The notes under the pieces are model-generated. The model saw only the letters and a list, made by a program, of their open reading frames with translations, was not told the origin of the DNA and did not search any database. From RGIG7213 sp045540335 (lineage in GTDB: Bacteria > Bacillota > Clostridia > Oscillospirales > CAG-272), in NCBI GenBank assembly GCA_045540335.1, contig JAZQHC010000008.1, positions 3,644 through 67,643 on the forward strand: a stretch of DNA of 64,000 bases. The letters are read 5' to 3'. Position 1 is the stretch's first letter. Each line of letters starts with the position of its first letter. Below, piece after piece: positions 52,307-60,106 of the stretch. The position numbers and the translations under genes were made by a program.

Positions 52307-53382
52307 GACCACATTGACAAATACGGAAATACCTGAAGAACGTCTTCGCTTGAAACAACCAATTTAACAAACCAAAACGTAAAGAAAATGCACATTACAT
52401 ATACCGAGGCATTGGTAACCGTCTTTAAAGATTTTTTGCCGTTCATAACTATTTTAGGAATCAAAATGGGAAGTAAAATAAGATAGTAATAATTCAAACG
52501 CATTACCAATGTATTTATAGGAGCAAAGCACTGAATGATAACAAGCACGTACAATATATTGCGCAATCCGCGTGTATCTTCATCAAGATGCTCTTCATCA
52601 GGTATCACGTAGGAATACACCATGAATATTACCAAAAGTATAAGTGTTGTATATGCACCCGTATTTTGAATAAACGAATATTTTTCTGCATATTTTCCGC
52701 CAAGGCTTGTAAGAACCATTTTAAATATTGATTCATTCGTAACAAGTACAGCCCCCGCAACACACATAAATGCGATTGCCGTTTTTCTGCCAAATCGGAT
52801 ATAATACAAAGGATAAAGCAAAAAGATCATCAACGCCGAAATGTGGAAAGATGCTGCAAGAATTACAACAAGCACAAAGCCCATAAAATTCTTTTTCTTG
52901 ACAAGGTGATACGCAGGCACAACGAACGCCATAGCGCATACCTGCCTTAAACCTGAAAAATACAAAGAAAACGGGCAAACAGCCGCAAAAATAACAACGC
53001 TTAAATACGGCATTTTACTTTCTTTTTTGTAAAGCATCCAAATCGGAATAAGCGAGATCAATGCAACTGTAATAAGGAATAAGCGGAAGCTTGATGTTGT
53101 AGTAGCTATCAAATATTCAAGCATGTGATATCCATACTCGATATCGTAGGTTTCTACTATATGCATGAATTTGTTTTCGATAGTTTCGTTAAACAAAACC
53201 TCGTAGTTGGCAACATCTATTCCGCAATCGATATTTCTGCACGAAAGCAGTATTATCATAATGATAAAAAAAGACCCGATTATCCATTTATTAAATTTAA
53301 ATCTGCGGGATTCAAACGTGAAAAAATTCACAAAGAGCGCAAATATTGCAGGGACGCCTATTAGTATAAAATAAGGAACCAT
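52303..53382 (-). CDS. EpsG/Wzy-type polymerase
   Basis: A 359-aa protein with about 10 helices. EpsG-like features: CGIDVANYEVLFNE, EYGYHMLEYLIA, YFSGLRQVCAMAFV and AASFHISALM. It likely joins repeat units outside the membrane. It is 13 bp from the GT2 gene and overlaps the GT4 gene. Confidence 0.8.
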   Translation of the reverse strand: MVPYFILIGVPAIFALFVNFFTFESRRFKFNKWIIGSFFIIMIILLSCRNIDCGIDVANYEVLFNETIENKFMHIVETYDIEYGYHMLEYLIATTTSSFRLFLITVALISLIPIWMLYKKESKMPYLSVVIFAAVCPFSLYFSGLRQVCAMAFVVPAYHLVKKKNFMGFVLVVILAASFHISALMIFLLYPLYYIRFGRKTAIAFMCVAGAVLVTNESIFKMVLTSLGGKYAEKYSFIQNTGAYTTLILLVIFMVYSYVIPDEEHLDEDTRGLRNILYVLVIIQCFAPINTLVMRLNYYYLILLPILIPKIVMNGKKSLKTVTNASVYVMCIFFTFWFVKLVVSSEDVLQVFPYLSMWS

Positions 53383-53395
53383 CCTCTTTTTCCCC

Positions 53396-54361
53396 TTACT
53401 GTGTTTTGACTTTTTTTACAACCATGTAGTATATTTTGCGAACAAATGGCCTTAATGAGCCGTAAAATTTCAATCCGTTCAATCTGAACACATGGCTGAA
53501 TGAAAAAATCTTTTTTTCCTTGCCTATTTTTATGCACTCATCAACTATTTGTTTATTGTCGTATATAGCGTGATATTTAGAAAACTTATACAGAAGATTA
53601 TATTCTTTGCAAGAAAGCTGTACTATCTTGTCTATCATCATATCAAAAACAGCTTTACTGTCTTTTCTAAAAATTTCCCTGCCGGTTTGGGTAAGTTGTT
53701 TATCGTGTATTCTGTTTTGAACGTTGCGTTTTTCCGTATAAACCAACGGATAACCAAAGGTGAATATTTTAAGCCACATAAGCCAGTCCTGACAGTATCT
53801 TAACGATTCATCAAACTTGCCGCACCTGTTCAAAACTGTTTTCGGTATTAAAAAGGCGCATCCATTGAAAGTACCCGTTTTAAGAAATACGGAAAGTGCC
53901 TTTTGCCATTCTATAACCACACCGCTTTCAAACATTACAGTTTGCTTTATATTCGATATTTCCTTATCGTTAACGTCTATATGCATATCAGCACCGAAAG
54001 CAACAAGATCGGGAATATTGAATTTTTTCAGCATTTCTATTTGGGTTGATACCTTTTCGGGCAGATATTTATCATCATGCGAAAGCCATGAAAAATACGT
54101 ACCTTTCATTTGCGATATTCCAAAATTCAAAGCAGATGAAACGCCGCCGTTTTCTTTTTTGAAATATCGTATCTTATCGCCGTATGACAATGCGATATTT
54201 TCAGTTTTCCCATCGTCGCAAGAGCCATCGTTAACAACGATTATTTCAATATTCGTATATGTTTGTCCTAATGCGCTGTCGATAGCCTGCTTTAAAAAAT
54301 TGCTTCCGTTATAAACAGGAATAATTATTGATACGAGAGGATCGCTGTTAGAGTTAACCAT
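53396..54361 (-). CDS. GT2 glycosyltransferase
   Basis: A 321-aa GT-A enzyme. Seen: VSIIIPVYNGSNFLKQAIDS, EIIVVNDGSCDDG, and the metal-binding SHDDKYLPEK. ATG 54361 follows GGTGG; the longer in-frame version starts in the leader with an unlikely Trp/Phe/Cys-rich peptide. First gene of the exopolysaccharide operon. Confidence 0.88.
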   Translation of the reverse strand: MVNSNSDPLVSIIIPVYNGSNFLKQAIDSALGQTYTNIEIIVVNDGSCDDGKTENIALSYGDKIRYFKKENGGVSSALNFGISQMKGTYFSWLSHDDKYLPEKVSTQIEMLKKFNIPDLVAFGADMHIDVNDKEISNIKQTVMFESGVVIEWQKALSVFLKTGTFNGCAFLIPKTVLNRCGKFDESLRYCQDWLMWLKIFTFGYPLVYTEKRNVQNRIHDKQLTQTGREIFRKDSKAVFDMMIDKIVQLSCKEYNLLYKFSKYHAIYDNKQIVDECIKIGKEKKIFSFSHVFRLNGLKFYGSLRPFVRKIYYMVVKKVKTQ

Positions 54362-54439
54362 TTTCCACCAAAACCGAATAAAAGTATTGCAGAAGCAAAA
54401 CATTATACAAAACCACAAAAAATTTTACTCCTAATACTG

Positions 54440-54468
54440 ATTATACAACAAAATATCAAAATCGTCAA
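54440..54468 (-). promoter_or_regulatory. Promoter of the exopolysaccharide operon
   Basis: Minus strand: TTGACG (54468-54463), 17-bp spacer, TATAAT (54445-54440). From here eight genes run with gaps under 25 bp or overlaps to the terminator at 45146-45184. Confidence 0.8.
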
Positions 54469-54548
54469 CCGTTTTACAATAATATTTATAAATAAATTCT
54501 TGTTAAATATAATATAATTTAATTACTTTCCAAACCTTTTAACGGTTA

Positions 54549-54577
54549 TTGACATAGTGTACAAAATAGTATATAAT
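54549..54577 (+). promoter_or_regulatory. Promoter of the GH-like gene
   Basis: TTGACA 54549-54554, 17-bp spacer, TATAAT 54572-54577, both perfect consensus. Confidence 0.85.
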
Positions 54578-54586
54578 GTCACTATG
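54553..54586. promoter_or_regulatory. Inverted repeat across the promoter, possible operator
   Basis: CATAGTG 54553-54559 and CACTATG 54580-54586 flank the spacer and -10 box symmetrically with 20 bases between. Placement over a perfect promoter suits a repressor site, but the arms are only 7 bp. Confidence 0.35.
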
Positions 54587-54614
54587 AATATTTAATCTGT
54601 TTAGGGGTGTAAAA

Positions 54615-56393
54615 ATGAAAGAATTTATTGATCTTATGCAAGACACTTGGGCGGCAAGCGACGATCTTAAACGCGAATTACCGTTGAATATACAAAAAGA
54701 CGGTATTGATCGTAAAGTGGGTATTTTCTATTTTATGTGGCACGAAGGAAACGGCCCTTTGATGGATCATAGCCTTGCATACGCTATGGGCGGAATTGAA
54801 GAATTTGAAAAGATGTTAACGATGGGCTCGCGCGGTTTTGCACATTATTGGGCAGAACCGTATTTCGGATACTACCGTTCTGACGACGAGTGGGTAATTC
54901 GCAAGCACGCGTACCAGCTTGCCAATGCAGGTATAGATTTTATATTTTTCGATGTAACGAACGGCTTGATATACAAAAACGTTCTTCTTACAATACTTGA
55001 CGTGTGGATGCAAATAAGAAAAGAAGGTTACAAAACGCCGCAGATAATGTTCCACACCGGTGATTCCATGCGCGAATCAAGCCATTCCTTTAATGATGTT
55101 TGGGATGCAATATACAGCAAGGGTCTTTATAGGGATCTGTGGTTCGAATGGGATAATAAGCCGATTATTCTTGCACCGAGATGCTTGGTAGAATCATTAA
55201 GCGACGAACAAAAGGATTTCTTCACCTTCAGGTGCTCTTGGGCCGGAAGCGATGATGAATGGTACGCATCAACAAACGGAAACGGCGCGTGGCCGTGGGC
55301 AGATATGCACCCGCAAAAGCCGGGCAAATCCGAAAGCGGCGAAATTGAACAAGCCGTTGTTATGTGCGGATTTTGGGCAAACGGAAGCTTTGGTACTAAT
55401 GCAGGCAGAAGCTATCACAACGGTGTACAACCGCACGGTGCAAACGAACGTGACTATGCATTTTCATTGATACAAACCACAACGCCGTTAGGGCTTGCTT
55501 ATCAAGAACAGTTTGACCATGCAGTACGTGACATAAATCCGCCATTGATAATGATAACAGGCTGGAACGAATGGTGGGCAGGCAGGTGGGATAATACCCT
55601 TCCCAATGGCGGCAACCCCGCACAGGGGCAGCTGATTGCAAACACATATATTGTAGAAGCAACAGACGAAAGAAGAAGAAACTATTTTGTTGATAACCTG
55701 AACGGTGAATATTCGCGTGATATAGAAGCTTGCAAAGGCTTATTTAAAGATAATTACTATTACCAAACAGTCGCAAATATACGCAAATACAAAGGGACCC
55801 GCAACGTTCCGTTTGCAGAAGGTCAAAAAACGATTGATATACACGGCAGTATAGAACAATGGAATGACGTACTGCCCGAATATCTTGATTACAAGGGTGA
55901 TACAGTTAAAAGAGATTTTGATTCTTACGTAGGGAACCTTCACTACACTAACGACAGCGGAAGAAACGACCTTTGTCGCATGAAGGTTTCAATGGATGAA
56001 GAAAACGTGTACTTCTATGCAGAATGTGCAGAAGATATTACACCTGCAGAAGGTACTAACTGGATGAACCTGTTCATCAATGCGGATCGCAACCCATATA
56101 CAGGCTGGCACGGCTATAATTTCGTAGTCAACAGATTCAGAAACGACAGTAAAGTATCTGTTGAAATGTTCAAAAATGGAAAGTGGGAGCCTGAACAAGT
56201 CGCCGAAGCAGAGTACACGATTTACAAAAATGTAATTCAGATTAAAATTTCAAAATCAATATTGGGCGTAAGGAAAACATTTGAATTTAAGTGGGCGGAT
56301 AATTCCGTTACAGACGGTGATATAATGCAATTCATAGACATGGGTGACTGCGCACCTAACGACCGCTTCAATTACGTTTATATTAAACGTTAA
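54615..56393 (+). CDS. Cytoplasmic GH-like TIM-barrel protein with CBM9-like C-terminal domain
   Basis: A 592-aa protein without signal peptide. The N-terminal part (about 30-400) looks like a GH71/GH99-type barrel: VGIFYFMWHEGNGPLMDHSL, GFAHYWAEPYFGYYRSDDEW, ANAGIDFIFFDVTNG and a late MITGWNEWWAGRW with candidate acidic residues. The last 170 residues (IDIHGSIEQWNDVLPEYLDY, MKVSMDEENVYFYAECAEDI, NLFINADRNPYTGWHGYNFVVN) follow the CBM9/DOMON-like carbohydrate-binding pattern. A binding domain of that kind in a cytosolic enzyme is unusual. The substrate is unknown and the family call is by resemblance only. AGGGGTG precedes the ATG. Confidence 0.6.
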   Translation: MKEFIDLMQDTWAASDDLKRELPLNIQKDGIDRKVGIFYFMWHEGNGPLMDHSLAYAMGGIEEFEKMLTMGSRGFAHYWAEPYFGYYRSDDEWVIRKHAYQLANAGIDFIFFDVTNGLIYKNVLLTILDVWMQIRKEGYKTPQIMFHTGDSMRESSHSFNDVWDAIYSKGLYRDLWFEWDNKPIILAPRCLVESLSDEQKDFFTFRCSWAGSDDEWYASTNGNGAWPWADMHPQKPGKSESGEIEQAVVMCGFWANGSFGTNAGRSYHNGVQPHGANERDYAFSLIQTTTPLGLAYQEQFDHAVRDINPPLIMITGWNEWWAGRWDNTLPNGGNPAQGQLIANTYIVEATDERRRNYFVDNLNGEYSRDIEACKGLFKDNYYYQTVANIRKYKGTRNVPFAEGQKTIDIHGSIEQWNDVLPEYLDYKGDTVKRDFDSYVGNLHYTNDSGRNDLCRMKVSMDEENVYFYAECAEDITPAEGTNWMNLFINADRNPYTGWHGYNFVVNRFRNDSKVSVEMFKNGKWEPEQVAEAEYTIYKNVIQIKISKSILGVRKTFEFKWADNSVTDGDIMQFIDMGDCAPNDRFNYVYIKR

Positions 56394-56412
56394 CTTGACG
56401 GAGGCTTTGAAT

Positions 56413-56952
56413 ATGAAAAAAATATTATTGATAATACTGTCCTTAACACTGCTTCTTTCCGGATGCGGTAAAAAACCCGGAGAAGGTTTGATATTGCTTC
56501 ATAAAGGTTCTGCAAATATCGAATTTCTTAAAGATGTTTGGAGAGAAGAAACACAAATAGACTTACCTAATGATGTTGAAATAGAGGTCTTATTCGATGA
56601 TTTCAGTGCAGAAGAATACGCGGGATCTTCTTTGTGTATTGCAAACTTTGAAAAATCTGAATATTCAGATTCTATGATTTCACAAATAGAGCTTCGGGAA
56701 AATTGGAAAAAATCTCCGATAGATGAAAAATGCAAGCAATATTTAACAGAAGCCATTCAAAAGGCAGGTATTGCATTGCCCGATTTTGAGAACGGTTACT
56801 ACATGGGCAAATTCGTTTGTTGGATAGATAACGAAGAAAAGATAATCTACAGCCCTGATGAACCCACCGATATTGAGATTATAACTGTTTCGTATTGGGA
56901 TGAAACGGCGAAAATAATGTACTACTATTGTCTTGTACCGCAAATTTCTTAA
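56413..56952 (+). CDS. Small lipoprotein of unknown function
   Basis: A 179-aa lipoprotein: MKKILLIILSLTLLLSGC then a short linker and a compact acidic domain of about 150 residues. I do not recognise the domain (contains SLCIANFEKSEYSDSMI and PDFENGYYMGKFVCWIDNEE). ATG 56413 follows GGAGG; it starts 19 bp after the GH-like gene, so the two are likely cotranscribed. Confidence 0.7.
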   Translation: MKKILLIILSLTLLLSGCGKKPGEGLILLHKGSANIEFLKDVWREETQIDLPNDVEIEVLFDDFSAEEYAGSSLCIANFEKSEYSDSMISQIELRENWKKSPIDEKCKQYLTEAIQKAGIALPDFENGYYMGKFVCWIDNEEKIIYSPDEPTDIEIITVSYWDETAKIMYYYCLVPQIS

Positions 56953-56990
56953 ATATAATCACTATTTTACAAATCATTTTCGGACATAAC

Positions 56991-57032
56991 AAAATACCGT
57001 CTGCAACCATTCGATGGTACAGACGGTATTTT
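56991..57032. terminator. Bidirectional terminator
   Basis: AAAATACCGTCTG (56991-57003) and CAGACGGTATTTT (57020-57032) enclose an ACCAT/ATGGT hairpin. It lies between the convergent lipoprotein and GH3 genes. Confidence 0.85.
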
Positions 57033-57076
57033 TTATTTACTTATTGCCTTTAAATTCAATCAAAAATACTTTTTAA

Positions 57077-60010
57077 TTAAAAGATTTCGATAGAGTATAT
57101 AGAGAAAAACCCGGTGGCCTTATTCATTATTTTAACATATCGTGCGCTTGTATCAAGCTGGATATTATTGATAGCCTCGTACTTGCACATTTTTGCACGC
57201 TTCCATGTAACGTTATCGTTTGACGTCATTACAGAAAATTCGCCTTCCGTATTTGATTCCCACCTGATAACCACACGGTCGATATCAGTTATTTTGCCAA
57301 GATCTACGGTTATCCAATAGAAGTTTTCGGTTGTACCAAGAGCACTCCATCTTGTGTGATAGGAGCCGTCAACGGCGTATTCAGCCAAATATCCTGCTTC
57401 TTCACCGCTTACGTAAACTGTTTTGTTAAGCGCAAGGTTCTCGCCGCTTATCGTGCTTTTCGGATTATCTTTTGTTATAATTTCAAAGTCGTTTACGGGT
57501 GTGCAGGCATTTTCAACATCACGCACCTGAATTTCTTCGTTTATCGTAATCTTCGTGCTTGATTTGATATCTTCTACAGATGCACCGACACTGAACGTGT
57601 ATTCACCTTTTTCAACTATCCACTTAGAATCAGCCGTAAAATACGTCATCAGTTCTTTTTCCGTTACGTTAACAGATACAACAGCATCCTCGCCTGCATT
57701 GAGAATCGGTGTTTTTGCATATCCTACAAGCTCAATTACAGGGTGCTCATTTTTGCCATCGGGCTTTGAAACGTAGAATTGCGCCGTTTCTCTGCCGGAT
57801 ACGCTTCCGATGTTTGTCACCTTTACACTAAGTGTATATTTTCCCGAATTTTCCGAAACTTGAAAATCAGAATACTCGAACTGCGTGTAAGAAAGACCGT
57901 ATCCAAATTCATACGCGGTATCTATATCAAACGTTGTATAGTAACGGTAGCCAACATAAATATCGTCGTAATAGGTAGAAATCTCGCTGTTTCCGGGAAA
58001 ATATTCAGAGCAAGCAGTATCGCCGTAAGTAATGGGCCATGTGCACGCAAGCTTACCTGAAGGATTAACTGCACCTGTAAGGATATCTGCTGTGGAATTA
58101 CCGATTTGTTCACCCGACAGACCGATATATACTATGGCATCTGCCATATCTGCCCACGATTTAACCTCGATAGGGTTACCCGTGTTAATAAGAACTATAA
58201 ACTTTTTACCTTCGGCATGGAAAGCATCGGAAATGATTTTTATTGCATTTCTTTCCCTGTCATTTAAGCTGAAATCGCCTTTGCAATCCGCATGGTCGGC
58301 ACCTTCCATCGTCATTCTTGAAATGGTGAATATTGCATAATCTGATTCAGATGCAGAACGCTTAACAGTTCTTTCATCAAGTACTATTTCAAATTCATCA
58401 TTTATTGGGTTGGCTTCTTGGGTCAAAACGTGCGGATGGCGTTTACAGCCGTCGTAAAGTGCTGCAATTTTGGGATTTATGGTAAAGCTTGCATTTTCCA
58501 AGCCTTCCTTAACGTGAACAACGTGATCAACCACTACGTAGCCTGCACCGTATCCACAATGCTCGGTAACGTAAGATGCGTTGCCGAAAAGGGCAATTTC
58601 CTTATTATCATTTGATAAAGGAAGCGTTTGCGTATCATTTTTAAGAAGAACCATACTTTCAGCACCAACTGAACGAACTGCTTGAAGCTTTTCTTCTTTA
58701 TTTTGAACCTCGTATTCGGGGCGTCTTTGTGTCATCGCGTTTGTTTTTGCAATAACGGAAAGTATATTTTCGCAGCAGCGATCAAGATCTTCCATTTTTA
58801 TCTTGCGGCTTCTTACCATATCAACTACGGCTTCAACATCCTTAGCAACGTCGGGGCTTCCGCAGTACATATCATTTCCCGCGTGTATCATTTCATCTTT
58901 TCCGCCGCCTGCACCCCAGTCACTCATAACAAAACCATCGAAAGCGAATTCATCTTTAAGTATATCGCATATAAGATCTTTCATTGTAGATGTATAAGTT
59001 CCGGCAATGCGGTTATATGAAGTCATAACCGTATATGGTGAGCTGATATCTACTGCATAATCAAAGGCTTTTAAGTATATTTCACGCAGGGCACGCTCTG
59101 TTACCTGTGCAGAATACGACCCCCTGTTACTTTCCTGGTTGTTCGCCGCATAGTGCTTCAAGCATGCACCTACACCCGTAGATTGCAAGCCCGAGGTATA
59201 GCTTGCCGCCATCATACCGGTAAGATACGGATCTTCTGAAAAGTATTCAAAGTTTCTGCCGCCAAGAATATTCTTTTGGATATTCAATCCGGGCGAAAGA
59301 AGAACGTCAACGCCATAGCTTTTGCAATCGTCACCCATGTAAGAAGTGATTTTTTTAACAAGCTCTCCATCCCAAGTGTTGGCAAGGTTAGTACCCGAGG
59401 GATAACCAACTGTTGGCGTATCAATACGAAGACCGGCAGGACCGTCTGCCATGTGGATAGTAGGAAGACCAAGACGTTCAACCACGTACGTAGTTGCCGC
59501 CATATTTCTTTCTGCACCCATCGCAACGAATAAAGACGCCTTTTCTTGCAACGTCATCTCATCAGCGACAAGCTTAACAGAATCGACCGACAGCTGAGGT
59601 AAACCGTTTTTAAACTTAACACTTGCACTATCTTGCATATCTGTACCTTCTGCAGATACGATCAATGAAAAATCACCGTTACAAAACTGCGGTGCGGAAG
59701 CTGTAATTTCAAATGATTCCCCACCCTTTGCGGAAATATCCTTCTTATCCTCTTGCGAATTTGCCTCGCTTTTCAACAAAACAGTTACTTGGCCCGAAAA
59801 ATCTCTGTCAAATGCAAGTTTAGCTGTATATTTGTCTTTATCTGCCTTAAAAGATTCGATATTTAATTTCAAAGTTTCCAAAATCTCTTCCCCCTTTTGA
59901 ACAGTTGTGTCTGTATTTTCTAATGTGCTTGCAGATTGTCCTGTGCACGAACACAAAAAAATTGTAGCAAGCACCAAACAAGCAAACCTTATTTTTTTAG
60001 TAAACACCAT
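57077..60010 (-). CDS. GH3 beta-glycosidase lipoprotein with CBM32-like domain
   Basis: A 977-aa exported enzyme. Lipobox CSC follows a short hydrophobic signal (Cys 22). GH3 domain 1 (about 145-425) has IHMADGPAGLRID, LKHYAANNQESNRGSY and the nucleophile Asp in GFVMSDWGA. GH3 domain 2 follows (GLSGEQIGNSTADILTG, YEFGYGLSYTQFEYSDF), then an Fn3-like domain. The C-terminal 130 residues look like an F5/8 type C/CBM32 module (GYLAEYAVDGSYHTRWSALG, ITVDLGKITDIDRVVIRWE). Likely a membrane-tethered beta-glucosidase or xylosidase; specificity is not predictable. Confidence 0.88.
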   Translation of the reverse strand: MVFTKKIRFACLVLATIFLCSCTGQSASTLENTDTTVQKGEEILETLKLNIESFKADKDKYTAKLAFDRDFSGQVTVLLKSEANSQEDKKDISAKGGESFEITASAPQFCNGDFSLIVSAEGTDMQDSASVKFKNGLPQLSVDSVKLVADEMTLQEKASLFVAMGAERNMAATTYVVERLGLPTIHMADGPAGLRIDTPTVGYPSGTNLANTWDGELVKKITSYMGDDCKSYGVDVLLSPGLNIQKNILGGRNFEYFSEDPYLTGMMAASYTSGLQSTGVGACLKHYAANNQESNRGSYSAQVTERALREIYLKAFDYAVDISSPYTVMTSYNRIAGTYTSTMKDLICDILKDEFAFDGFVMSDWGAGGGKDEMIHAGNDMYCGSPDVAKDVEAVVDMVRSRKIKMEDLDRCCENILSVIAKTNAMTQRRPEYEVQNKEEKLQAVRSVGAESMVLLKNDTQTLPLSNDNKEIALFGNASYVTEHCGYGAGYVVVDHVVHVKEGLENASFTINPKIAALYDGCKRHPHVLTQEANPINDEFEIVLDERTVKRSASESDYAIFTISRMTMEGADHADCKGDFSLNDRERNAIKIISDAFHAEGKKFIVLINTGNPIEVKSWADMADAIVYIGLSGEQIGNSTADILTGAVNPSGKLACTWPITYGDTACSEYFPGNSEISTYYDDIYVGYRYYTTFDIDTAYEFGYGLSYTQFEYSDFQVSENSGKYTLSVKVTNIGSVSGRETAQFYVSKPDGKNEHPVIELVGYAKTPILNAGEDAVVSVNVTEKELMTYFTADSKWIVEKGEYTFSVGASVEDIKSSTKITINEEIQVRDVENACTPVNDFEIITKDNPKSTISGENLALNKTVYVSGEEAGYLAEYAVDGSYHTRWSALGTTENFYWITVDLGKITDIDRVVIRWESNTEGEFSVMTSNDNVTWKRAKMCKYEAINNIQLDTSARYVKIMNKATGFFSIYSIEIF

Positions 60011-60065
60011 ATTTGGATATTCCCCATGTCAAATTTTCACGCATAAAACGCCGCATATTAAACCG

Positions 60066-60095
60066 CCCACGGAAAAGAAAACTCTTTTCCGTGGG
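60066..60095 (-). terminator. Terminator-like hairpin after the dockerin gene
   Basis: CCCACGGAAAAG (60066-60077) and CTTTTCCGTGGG (60084-60095), a 12-bp stem with loop of 6. The minus strand continues CGGTTTAAT, so the U tract is weak. Confidence 0.6.
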
Positions 60096-60106
60096 TACAG
60101 TTTTAA

